From the NCBI GenBank assembly GCA_963801055.1, contig CAWDDE010000001.1, positions 868,001 to 932,000 on the forward strand: a DNA stretch of 64,000 nt, read 5' to 3'. The stretch comes from DASUPK01 sp963801055 (GTDB lineage Bacteria; Actinomycetota; Thermoleophilia; Solirubrobacterales; 70-9). A model generated the notes under the pieces. That model worked only from the letters and a program-made list of their open reading frames with translations. It was not told the DNA's origin and ran no database searches. Below, one piece after another: positions 56,479 through 64,000 of this stretch; positions within the stretch are counted from its first letter, which is position 1; every line of letters begins with the position of its first letter. A program made the translations under genes and the position numbers.

Positions 56479-57561
56479 GTGCGCCTGGAGGAGATCGAGG
56501 TCATCCCCTACTCGCTGCCGTTCCGCGAGCCATACGTGACGGCGCGCGGGGAGCTGCGCGAGCGGAAGCTGATCCTGGTCCGCATCCGCGGCGAGGGGGT
56601 CGAGGGGCTGGGCGAGACCGCCGCTCTGTCGCTGCGCGGCGGCCCGGATATAGACCTGATCGGCGCGGAGATACGCGATCGCTGCTGGCCGGGCCTGCTG
56701 GACGGGACCCTGGATCCCAAACGGATCTGGTCGGCGATCGCCCGCTGTCGCAATCGCGGAGCCTCGGCGCAGGCGGTCGCGGCCGTCGACATCGCCCTGC
56801 ACGATCTCGTCGGCCGAGCCTCCAACGATCCGGTCTGGCGGCTGCTCGGCGCGACCGAGGCGTCACCGGTGATCTGCAACGCGACCCTGCCCGCGGCCAA
56901 CCCCTCGGCGACCCGCGTCATGGCGCAGGATTGGGCGGCCGAGGGCTTCCACACATTCAAGCTGAAGGTCGGGTTGGCTGGAGACGTGACGCAGGTCGGG
57001 ACCGTCCGGCAGACCCTCGGCGACGAGATCGCCATCAGGGTCGACGCGAACGGGGCCTGGAGCGTCGACGACGCGGCCGACCGACTCGAGGCCCTCGCGC
57101 AGCATGAGATCGAGCTCGCCGAGCAGCCCGTCGGCACCTTCGAGCAGATGGTTGACCTGCGGCGGCGGGTGAAGGTCAAGATCGCGGCCGACGAGAGCCT
57201 GGTCTCGCCATACGACGCGCGGCGTGCGCGGGAGCTCGACGCGTGCGACTTGGCCGCGATCAAGGTCGCCAAGGTGGGGGGACTCGGGGCCGCCCTCGAG
57301 ATCGCGGAGACGATCCCGTCCTATCTCTCGAGCTCGCTGGAGGGACCGGTCGGGATCACGGCGGCCGCTCATGCGGTCCAGGCGCTGCGGGCGCGGGGCC
57401 GTGACGCAGGTGTGGCGCACGGACTCGCGACCGAGCGGCTCTTCTCAGCCACGGTGGGCCTCGGCGCAACCACCCACGCCGACGAGCTTCGCCTCGACGA
57501 GCGCCCCGGCCTCGGCGTCGAGATCGACGAAGACGCGCTTGCGGCTCGCCGCCTCGACTGA
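56479..57561 (+). CDS. menC: o-Succinylbenzoate synthase MenC (enolase superfamily)
   Basis: Dehydrates SHCHC to o-succinylbenzoate. 360 residues of the muconate-lactonizing subgroup: catalytic Lys in FHTFKLKVG, metal ligands in IRVDANGAW, ELAEQPV and IAADESLV, and the second Lys in AIKVAKVGGLG. Dipeptide epimerases share these motifs, but the menA/menD neighbours favour MenC. A GTG start lies 9 bp after menA. Confidence 0.88.
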   Translation: MRLEEIEVIPYSLPFREPYVTARGELRERKLILVRIRGEGVEGLGETAALSLRGGPDIDLIGAEIRDRCWPGLLDGTLDPKRIWSAIARCRNRGASAQAVAAVDIALHDLVGRASNDPVWRLLGATEASPVICNATLPAANPSATRVMAQDWAAEGFHTFKLKVGLAGDVTQVGTVRQTLGDEIAIRVDANGAWSVDDAADRLEALAQHEIELAEQPVGTFEQMVDLRRRVKVKIAADESLVSPYDARRARELDACDLAAIKVAKVGGLGAALEIAETIPSYLSSSLEGPVGITAAAHAVQALRARGRDAGVAHGLATERLFSATVGLGATTHADELRLDERPGLGVEIDEDALAARRLD

Positions 57562-57570
57562 ACTACCGTT

Positions 57571-57625
57571 GACGCGAGGGTGCGCCGATATGCGAGAGTG
57601 CGCCGCCAGCGCAACCCGCTTGATC
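57571..57625 (-). repeat. Palindromic repeat copy R10 between menC and menD
   Basis: On the minus strand ATCAAGCGGGTTGCGC-TGGC-GGCGCACTCTCGCAT, followed by a second end GGCGCACCCTCGCG. There is one start and two ends, as if a nested element had lost part. The CAAGCGGG end directly abuts the menD ATG. Confidence 0.85.
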
Positions 57626-59416
57626 ATGGATCAGACCAACCGCAACACGGCCCTCGCCTCCGCCATGGTCGAGGAGCTGGCACGGAGCGGCGTTCGCCGG
57701 GCGGTCGTCTCCCCCGGGTCACGCTCGACCCCGCTGGCCGTCGCCCTCTGGCGGCAGCCCGAGATCGATGTGACGGTGATCCTGGACGAGCGCAGCGCCG
57801 GGTTCTTCGCGCTCGGCACCGCGGTCGCCACTGCAGTCCCGTCCGCGGTGCTCTGCACGTCCGGGTCCGCGGCGGCGAACCTGCACCCTTCGGTGGTCGA
57901 GGCCGACGAGGCGGGCGTGCCGATGATCGTGCTCACGGCGGACCGGCCACCAGAGCTTCGCGATGTCGGCGCGGGCCAGACAATCGACCAGCTGAAGCTC
58001 TATGGCGACGCCGTTCGGTGGTTCTGCGAAGTCGGCACTCATCAGGCCGACGACGACGGACTGCTGCACTTTCGCTCGGTGGCCTGCCGGGCGTACGCGA
58101 CGGCGGCTGGGGAGCCGCGGCCGGGACCCGTGCACCTGAATGTGCCGTGGCGAGAGCCGCTGGCGCCGATCCTCGCCGAGGGCCAGGTGAGCGCCACCGA
58201 CCCCATCGCCCTCGACGGCCGCGTCGATGCACCGCTGCACGTGGTCACCCCGGCAAGGGCACGCGCCAGCGAGTCGCTGCTGGACGCCCTCGCGGAGCGA
58301 ATCGGGCGCGCGCCGCGCGGCCTGATCGTGGCTGGCCGCCAGCCCGATCCCGGGCTGGCGGGGCCGGTCGCCGAGCTCGCCGCGGCCGCCGGGTACCCGA
58401 TCCTGGCCGAGCCCACCTCCCAGCTTCGCCGGGGCCCCCACGACCGCTCGCTGGTCGTCTCCACGTACGACGCGATCGTTCGTGATCGCCCGGCGGAACT
58501 GCGGCCGGAGTTGATCGTTCGCTTCGGCGACCTCCCCACCAGCAAGCCGCTTCGTCAGTGGCTGGCCGCGATCGACGGCCTCGACCAGATCGTCATCGGC
58601 CCGGCCGGAGAATGGCGCGAGCCGACGCGTCGGGCGACCACGCTGGTCCGCGGCGAGCCGGTGGCGACCGCACATTCGATCAGCGAGCGGCTATCGCGCC
58701 TGCGGCCGGGGGCCGCCACGGTGGCCGGATCGCCCTACGCCGCCAGGTGGCTCGAGGCCGAGCGCGTGCTACGGGAGACGGTCGACCGCCGCATCGGAGC
58801 CCTCGAGGAGCTCAGCGAGCCGGGCGTCTGGCACGCCCTTGGGCGGGCCCTGCGCGACGGGGACTCCGTGTTCGCCGCGTCGAGCATGCCCGTCCGCGAC
58901 CTGGAGGCCTTCCTGCGGCCGGGGCCCGAGGGCGTCCGCTTCGCCGCCAACAGGGGCGCCAACGGGATCGACGGGCTGGTCTCGACCTCCGCCGGTCTGG
59001 CAACCGGGCGCGGCAGCCGGACCTGGTCGGTGCTCGGCGACCTGGCCCTCTTCCACGACCTCGGCGGACTCGCTGCCGCCCGCGAGGTGGCGGACCTGCG
59101 CCTGATCGTGATCGACAACTCGGGCGGCGGCATCTTCCACTTCCTGCCACAGGCCGCGGCGATGCCGGAGGGTGAGTTCGAGGCACTGCTCGGGACGCCG
59201 GCCGGCCTCGATCCGGCGGACGCCGCGAGGCTCTTCGGCCTGACGGTCGCCGTCCCCGCCACCCCGGCCGAGCTCGACGACGCCCTGGACGGAGACGCCC
59301 GAATGGTGGTGGTGCGAACCGACCGCCGCCGCAACCTGGAGCTGCACCGCGAGCTTGCCGAGGCCGCGACGGCTTCGCTGGTCAGCTCCTCGGCCGGCGC
59401 AGAACCCCGGCCATGA
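57626..59416 (+). CDS. menD: SEPHCHC synthase MenD
   Basis: Thiamine-diphosphate enzyme adding 2-oxoglutarate-derived succinyl semialdehyde to isochorismate. 596 residues: RRAVVSPGSRSTPLAVAL, DERSAGFFALG (cofactor Glu), CTSGSAAANLHPSVVEA, TADRPPELRDVGAGQTIDQ and the TPP motif around LIVIDNSGGGIFHFLP. The ATG after repeat R10 is the family start. It is convergent with the isochorismate synthase gene. Confidence 0.95.
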   Translation: MDQTNRNTALASAMVEELARSGVRRAVVSPGSRSTPLAVALWRQPEIDVTVILDERSAGFFALGTAVATAVPSAVLCTSGSAAANLHPSVVEADEAGVPMIVLTADRPPELRDVGAGQTIDQLKLYGDAVRWFCEVGTHQADDDGLLHFRSVACRAYATAAGEPRPGPVHLNVPWREPLAPILAEGQVSATDPIALDGRVDAPLHVVTPARARASESLLDALAERIGRAPRGLIVAGRQPDPGLAGPVAELAAAAGYPILAEPTSQLRRGPHDRSLVVSTYDAIVRDRPAELRPELIVRFGDLPTSKPLRQWLAAIDGLDQIVIGPAGEWREPTRRATTLVRGEPVATAHSISERLSRLRPGAATVAGSPYAARWLEAERVLRETVDRRIGALEELSEPGVWHALGRALRDGDSVFAASSMPVRDLEAFLRPGPEGVRFAANRGANGIDGLVSTSAGLATGRGSRTWSVLGDLALFHDLGGLAAAREVADLRLIVIDNSGGGIFHFLPQAAAMPEGEFEALLGTPAGLDPADAARLFGLTVAVPATPAELDDALDGDARMVVVRTDRRRNLELHRELAEAATASLVSSSAGAEPRP

Positions 59417-59423
59417 CCTCTGC

Positions 59424-60831
59424 TTAGGAGGCCAGCAGGGGCAGCAGTGCCTCGAACTTGAGCTCGGACTCCTGCAGCTCGGCCGCCGGATCCGAGTCAG
59501 ACACGATCCCGCACCCTGCGAACAGGTGCGCCTCGCGGTCGCGGAGCAGCGCCGAGCGGAGGCCGACGCAGAACTCGCCGTCTTCCGCCGTGTCAATCCA
59601 GCCGACCGGGCCGGTGTACCAGCCCGCGGTCGATTCCCTCGAGCTCCTGGATCAGCTCCAGCGCGGGAGCTCGCGGCTCGCCGCCGATCGCAGGCGTCGG
59701 ATGGAGGAAACCCGCGAGCTCGATCGCGCTGTTGGACTCGGCCAGCTGGGCGCGGATCGGCGTCGCGAGGTGCTGGAGGTTGCCGACCTTGACGACGAAC
59801 GGCTGGGCCTCGGCATGGACCCAGACCGCGTGCCGACGGAGAGTGCGCTCGATGCGCCGCACGACGATCCCGTGCTCGTCGCGGACCTTCGGGCTGCGCA
59901 GCATCGCCTCGCCAAGGTGATCGTCCACGGCGGGATCGGCGCTGCGCGAGGTTGTCCCCGCGAGAGCGACGGTCGCGGCCACTGCGCCCGAGCGCCGCAC
60001 GAGCAGCTCCGGGCTCGCGCCGACGAATGCCGCCTCTGGAGTCCCGAAGCAGAAGCAGAAACAGGATGGGAAGAGCTCGCGGAGTGCGCCGAGCAGGGCT
60101 GCCGGATCGTGCGCCGACGGCGCCTCGACGGTGAGCTCGCGGGCGAGGACGACCTTTTCGACCGCGGTGGAGCGGATGCGCTCCACGGCCGCCGCGACGA
60201 TCCGCTCGTAGCGCTGGGGCGGATAGCGCCCGAATATCCGCGTGGCGGCGCTCGGGTGGGGGTCTGCCGGCGTCAGAGCAGCGGTGTGCAGGGAACCGAG
60301 ACGGCCGGCGGCGCGCTTCAGAAGGTCATCGGGAGCGGTACCCGGCTCGAAGTAGACGGATGCCGTCAGGAAGGCGCCTTCGGGACCGCGGACGATCGCC
60401 ACCTCGGGTAGGACGGCGAGCGCCGGCGGCAGCGAGGACCAGATCGGCGCTGACCCGCCGCGCGGCGCGAACCCGAAACCGGAGGCCCAGACGGGCCCGG
60501 CACCGGCGGGCAGCTCGCCGGGCTCCTCCGCAACGCGGTCGTGCGTGGCGCGGGCGCAGCGCTCGGCCAGGTCGCGGAAGCGGTCCTCCCCCCTGCTCAC
60601 CACCTGGACCGCGGCTCCGAATCCCGCCAAAGCGAAGCCACGGTCGGGCTGCTCCCAGCAGAACCAGCGATCGCCGGCGAGCCTCGAGCCCGCCGCGACG
60701 GCGACTGGGTCCAGTTCCGGATCCACCTCGACTGTGGCCGAGGCCAGGCGCGAGGGCCCGGCCGCGACAGCACGTGAGAGCGCCTCGTCGAGAGCGGCGA
60801 GAGCCTGTCCGGCGTCGAGCGCGACGCTCAC
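59424..60831 (-). CDS. menF: Isochorismate synthase MenF-type (one frameshift)
   Basis: Converts chorismate to isochorismate at the head of menaquinone synthesis. The main frame has the chorismate-binding features VEKVVLARELTVEA, FGTPEAAFVGASPELLVRR, AGTTSRSADPAVDD and PTPAIGGEPRAPALELI. It breaks at GIDRG, where one extra base in CCC (59623-59625) shifts the frame. Restoring it gives GIDRGWYTGPVGWID and a normal end (HLFAGCGIVSDSDPAAELQ), 468 aa in all. Likely a sequence error. Confidence 0.88.
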
Positions 60832-60841
60832 CGCGGTGGCC

Positions 60842-61396
60842 CTAGCCGTCTGGCTTGGAGCGGGCGATCGCGACCTCGCCCGTGCGGACCATCTCGATCA
60901 ACCCGTGCGGGCGGATCATCCGCTCGAACGCTTCGACCTTGTCGGCGCTCCCGGTCACCTCGATGGTCAGCGACCGCCGGGAGACGTCGACGATCTTGGC
61001 TCGGAAGATCTCGGCGAACTGCATGATCTCGGCGCGGCTTTCGATCGGAGCTGAGACCTTGAAGAGGGCCATCTCGCGGGCGATCGTCTCGCCCGGCTCC
61101 ATGTCCCTGATCTTGATCACGTTTACCAGCTTGTGCAGCTGCTTGGTCACCTGATCGATCGGGTGCACGGCGCCGTCCACGGTCAGGGTGATCCGTGAGA
61201 CCTCGGGATCCTCGGTCGGGCCGACCGCAAGGGTGTCGATGTTGAAGCCGCGGCGGCTGAACAGGCCGGCTATCCGGGCCAGCACCCCGGGCCGGTTCTC
61301 GACCAGGATCGAGAGGACGTGCTTGCGTCCGGTGAGGGCGCCCGCCGCCGCGTCCAGGTCCTCGAGCTTGATCAGGTCGGGGGTTCCGGCTTCCAT
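60842..61396 (-). CDS. ilvN: Acetolactate synthase small subunit IlvN
   Basis: Regulatory subunit that binds valine and stimulates IlvB. 184 residues: N-terminal ACT domain (HVLSILVENRPGVLARIAGLFSRRGFNIDTLAVG), IKIRDMEPGETIAREMALFKV hinge, and the C-terminal ALS-regulatory domain with FRAKIVDVS. The start lies 1 nt after the ilvB stop, so the subunits are co-translated. Confidence 0.96.
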   Translation of the reverse strand: MEAGTPDLIKLEDLDAAAGALTGRKHVLSILVENRPGVLARIAGLFSRRGFNIDTLAVGPTEDPEVSRITLTVDGAVHPIDQVTKQLHKLVNVIKIRDMEPGETIAREMALFKVSAPIESRAEIMQFAEIFRAKIVDVSRRSLTIEVTGSADKVEAFERMIRPHGLIEMVRTGEVAIARSKPDG

Positions 61397-61397
61397 C

Positions 61398-63077
61398 TCA
61401 GCCCACCATGTCCCGCGCGGCGGCGCCCGCGGGGATCATCGGGTAGCAGTTCTCGTCCTTGGTGACGTGGACGTCGAGCAGCACGGGGCCCTCGGTGGCG
61501 AGCGCCTCGCGCATCGCCGCCTCGACCTCGTTCTTGTCGTCGACCATCATCCCCTTCACTCCGAAGGCCTCCGCCAGCTTCGGCCAGTCGGGGCTCGGCC
61601 CCATCTCCACCGCGGAGTAGCGGCCATCCCAGAAGAGCTCCTGCCACTGGCGGACCATGCCGAAGTAGCCGTTGTTCATCAGGAAGACCTTGACCGGGAT
61701 CTCGTGGCGGACGGCCGTGGCGAGCTCCTGGCAGGTCATGATCAGGCTGCCGTCGCCGGCGAGGCAGACGACGGTGTCATCGGCGCAGGCGACCTTGGCC
61801 CCGATCGCCGACGGCAGGCCGAAGCCCATCGTCCCAAGGCCGCCGGAGTTGATCCAGCGCCGCGGCTTGCCGAAGTCGTAGTACTGGGCGCACCACATCT
61901 GGTGCTGGCCGACGTCGGAGGTGATGATCGCGTCGCCCTCCGTCGCCGCGTGCATCGCCTGGATCATCCGCTGCGGCTTGATCTCGCCATCGGCGGAGTC
62001 CTCGTAGGTAAGCGGATACTCCTTCTGCCAGGCGTGGATCTGATCCCACCAGGCGTCGAGCCGGCTGCGGTCGGCCTTGATGGCGCGGTACTCCTTGGTC
62101 AGCTTCGGCAGGACCTCCTTGGCGTCCCCGACGATCGGGATGTGCGCCGGGACGTTCTTGGAGATCTCCGCCGGATCGATGTCGATGTGCACGAACTTGG
62201 CGCGCGGCGCGAACTCTGAGAGCCTGCCGGTGATCCGGTCGTCGAAGCGGGCGCCGATCGCGACGATCAGGTCGGCGTTGTCCATCGAGTAGTTGGCCGT
62301 GCGGGTGCCGTGCATGCCGAGCATCCCCAACCACTGCTCGTTTGGCGCCGGGAAGGCACCCAGGCCCATCACCGTGCAGGTGACGGGGAAGTTGTCGGCG
62401 GTGCAGAGCTCGCGGAGCTCCTCGGAGGCGTTGGCGTTGATCACGCCGCCGCCCGCGTAGATCACGGGGCGCTGGGCGTTGGCGAGCGCCTTGGCGGCGA
62501 TCCGGATCTGCTTGATGTTCCCCTCGGTCGAGGGCTTGTAGCCCGGCAGGTTCGGCGTCTCGGTGATCGGCTCGTACTCGATGTCGGCGCGCGAGAGATC
62601 CTGCGGGACGTCGACCAGCACTGGCCCCGGGCGGCCGGTCGAGGCGAGGTGGAAGGCGGCGTGGACGTAGTCCGGGATGTAGCGGGGATCCTGGACCATG
62701 AAGGAGTGCTTGACGATCGGCATCGTGATGCCGTTCACGTCGGCCTCCTGAAACCCGTCCGTGCCGATCAGCTCGGTGCGGACCTGGCCGGTGACGAAGA
62801 CGGTCGGGACCGAGTCCATGATCGCGTCGGCGATCGGCGTGACCAGGTTGGTGGCCCCTGGCCCCGAGGTGGCGAACGCGACACCCACCCGGCCGGAGGC
62901 TTTCGCGTAGCCCTCGGCCATGTGACCGGCGCCCTGTTCGTGGCGCGCCTGGATGTGGGTGATCTCGGCGTCGTGGACCGCGTCGTAGATGGGCAGGTTC
63001 GCTCCGCCGGGGATGCCGAAGATATGTCGCGTGCCCTCGGCCTTGAGGGCCTCCATCAGAGCGTCAGCAGCGCGCAT
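61398..63077 (-). CDS. ilvB: Acetolactate synthase large subunit IlvB
   Basis: Thiamine-diphosphate and FAD enzyme making acetolactate or acetohydroxybutyrate. 559 residues: HEQGAGHMAEGYAKASG (catalytic Glu), FATSGPGATNLVTPIADA, VLVDVPQDLSRADIEY, GTRTANYSMDNADLIVAIGARFDDR (FAD region) and GDGSLIMTCQELATAV...NNGYFGMVRQ (TPP motif). No leader peptide is evident in the 72-bp gap upstream, only a GCGCCC/GGGCGC stem at 63094-63110. Confidence 0.96.
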   Translation of the reverse strand: MRAADALMEALKAEGTRHIFGIPGGANLPIYDAVHDAEITHIQARHEQGAGHMAEGYAKASGRVGVAFATSGPGATNLVTPIADAIMDSVPTVFVTGQVRTELIGTDGFQEADVNGITMPIVKHSFMVQDPRYIPDYVHAAFHLASTGRPGPVLVDVPQDLSRADIEYEPITETPNLPGYKPSTEGNIKQIRIAAKALANAQRPVIYAGGGVINANASEELRELCTADNFPVTCTVMGLGAFPAPNEQWLGMLGMHGTRTANYSMDNADLIVAIGARFDDRITGRLSEFAPRAKFVHIDIDPAEISKNVPAHIPIVGDAKEVLPKLTKEYRAIKADRSRLDAWWDQIHAWQKEYPLTYEDSADGEIKPQRMIQAMHAATEGDAIITSDVGQHQMWCAQYYDFGKPRRWINSGGLGTMGFGLPSAIGAKVACADDTVVCLAGDGSLIMTCQELATAVRHEIPVKVFLMNNGYFGMVRQWQELFWDGRYSAVEMGPSPDWPKLAEAFGVKGMMVDDKNEVEAAMREALATEGPVLLDVHVTKDENCYPMIPAGAAARDMVG

Positions 63078-63149
63078 GGTCAGGCGATGGTAGCCAAGCG
63101 CCCTTGGCGGGCGCGAATCGTTCCTGTCCCCGTCGGAGCGGCCCGGTCC

Positions 63150-64000
63150 CTAGCGAGCGCCGGCGGGCTCCTGGGAGGGCCGCCACTGTGTCCGGGGGTC
63201 GATCGCCGAGTCGATCACGCGGTCGCGGTGGCGATCGATCGTCTTCAGCATCGAGCGGACCAGCTCGTCGCCGAGGTAGCTCGGCTGCAGACCCATGTCG
63301 AGCAGCTTCGTGTGGACGGGGTTGTAGTAGTGCTCCTCGAGCTCGACGCGCGGGTTTTCGAGGTGGTCGATCTCGACCTCGAGCCCAATCTCCGACCCGG
63401 CCCGCTGCACGAGGTCGGCGAGCTCGCCGACCTTGAAGGACTCCGTGAACTGGTTGAAGACGCGGTACTGGCCGGCGTCGGGCGGGTTGTTGACCGCCAG
63501 TTCGACGCACTGGAGCGTGTCGCGGATGTTGAGAAAGCCGCGGGTCTGGCCACCCTTGCCGTAGATGGTGAGCGGGTGGCCGATCACGGCCTGCACGCAG
63601 AAGCGATTGAGGACGGTCCCGAACCACTCGTCATAGTCGAAACGGGTGCAGAGTCCCTCGTCGCGTGCGGTCTCGTCGGTCTCGATGCCGTAGACGACCC
63701 CCTGGTTGAGGTCGGTCGAGCGCAGCCCCCAGATCCGGCACGCGAACTGGATGTTGTGCGAGTCGTGGACCTTCGAGAGGTGGTACAGCGAGCCGGGCAT
63801 CTTCGGGAAGGGCACCGTGTCCCTGCGGCCCTTGTGCTCGATCTCGATGAACCCCTCCTCGATGTCGATGTTGGGCGTGCCGTACTCGCCCATCGTGCCG
63901 AGCTTGACCAGATGGCAGTCGGGCGCGTGATCGCGAAGGAAGAAGAGCAGGTTGAGCGTGCCGATCACGTTCGTGTACTGGGTCTCGACGGCCTGCTCGC
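63150..64000 (-). CDS. UDP-sulfoquinovose synthase-like NAD-dependent epimerase (5' end beyond the window)
   Basis: The C-terminal ~283 residues of an extended SDR; the frame is open to the right edge. It has VIGTLNLLFFLRDHAPDCHLVKLGTMGEYGTPN and SLYHLSKVHDSHNIQF, matching the catalytic Thr-Tyr-Lys pattern (TMGEYG, YHLSK) of SQD1/SqdB, and GQTRGFLNIRDTLQCVEL. SQD1 makes UDP-sulfoquinovose for sulfolipid. A related sugar-nucleotide role is possible, as only part of the gene is visible. Confidence 0.8.
   Translation of the reverse strand, partial: EQAVETQYTNVIGTLNLLFFLRDHAPDCHLVKLGTMGEYGTPNIDIEEGFIEIEHKGRRDTVPFPKMPGSLYHLSKVHDSHNIQFACRIWGLRSTDLNQGVVYGIETDETARDEGLCTRFDYDEWFGTVLNRFCVQAVIGHPLTIYGKGGQTRGFLNIRDTLQCVELAVNNPPDAGQYRVFNQFTESFKVGELADLVQRAGSEIGLEVEIDHLENPRVELEEHYYNPVHTKLLDMGLQPSYLGDELVRSMLKTIDRHRDRVIDSAIDPRTQWRPSQEPAGAR

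Noticed and set aside
59424..59592. Separate small gene downstream of the isochorismate synthase frame
   Set aside because: It is the missing C-terminus of that enzyme in a shifted frame (GWYTGPVGWID, GCGIVSDSDPAAEL).
63078..63149. Leader peptide attenuator before ilvB
   Set aside because: No short ORF rich in Ile/Leu/Val codons in the 72-bp gap; only a small GC stem.

Overview
The window is high-GC (roughly two thirds G+C) chromosomal DNA from a bacterium that looks like an actinobacterium. A member of the Thermoleophilia/Solirubrobacterales is my best guess. That is inferred from GC-rich codon use, TAGGRT-type -10 boxes, the ImuB-DUF6504-DnaE2 cassette with a Gram-positive LexA box, a menaquinone (Men) pathway and a tRNA-free rRNA spacer. 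No IS element, prophage, CRISPR array or tRNA was found. The 16S gene (23834-25378) would settle the taxonomy.

Layout. 1-254: tail of a beta-propeller protein. 264-6549 (minus): histidine operon hisZ-hisG-hisD-hisB-hisH-hisA-doxX-hisF, mostly with 4-nt ATGA overlaps (hisC, hisI and hisE are not here). 6653-13893: mixed genes, including murA with Asp in place of the catalytic Cys, an HD hydrolase, an alpha/beta hydrolase, an MFS transporter flanked by two similar candidate small RNAs, a double zinc-knuckle protein and an isocitrate/isopropylmalate dehydrogenase relative. 14336-19459: SOS-type mutasome (LexA box, imuB, DUF6504 gene, dnaE2). 20378-25378 (minus): one rRNA operon (16S-23S-5S) with processing stems and terminator, downstream of tyrS. 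27161-30205: class A penicillin-binding protein. 30268-33466: 3-methyladenine glycosylase, argH and a DegT aminotransferase. 33435-45951 (minus): branched-chain amino acid block cimA, ilvE, leuB, two methyltransferases, leuD, leuC, then an HTH-cupin regulator, MMPL exporter, F420-type oxidoreductase and leuA behind a leucine-rich leader peptide. 46147-53274: membrane and secreted proteins, serA-serC, a DUF4389 protein, ilvC. 53323-60831: menaquinone cluster menE, menB, menA, menC, menD and isochorismate synthase. 60842-63077: ilvN-ilvB. 63150-64000: a partial UDP-sulfoquinovose synthase-like gene.

The metabolic theme is amino-acid anabolism (His, Leu/Ile/Val, Ser, Arg) plus menaquinone. Citramalate synthase together with IlvB/N/C/E and LeuA-D implies a threonine-independent isoleucine route and complete leucine synthesis except for IlvD, which is elsewhere.

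The most unusual signal is a dispersed palindromic repeat family, ten copies in 64 kb. The core starts CAAACGGGTTGC and ends CCTCGCAT. Its hairpin is kept by compensatory base changes. Some copies are nested one inside another, and some lie inside or at the ends of genes: in frame within dnaE2 and the DUF6504 gene, and forming the C-termini of HisH and HisZ. This resembles the in-frame palindromic elements described in Rickettsia. Other notable points are a leuA leader whose Leu codons are complementary to the leuA ribosome-binding site, two look-alike small RNA loci, and frameshifts in dnaE2, tyrS, leuB (two), the isochorismate synthase gene and the PBP gene. Most of these shifts are one extra base in a run of C or G, so assembly error is the likeliest cause.
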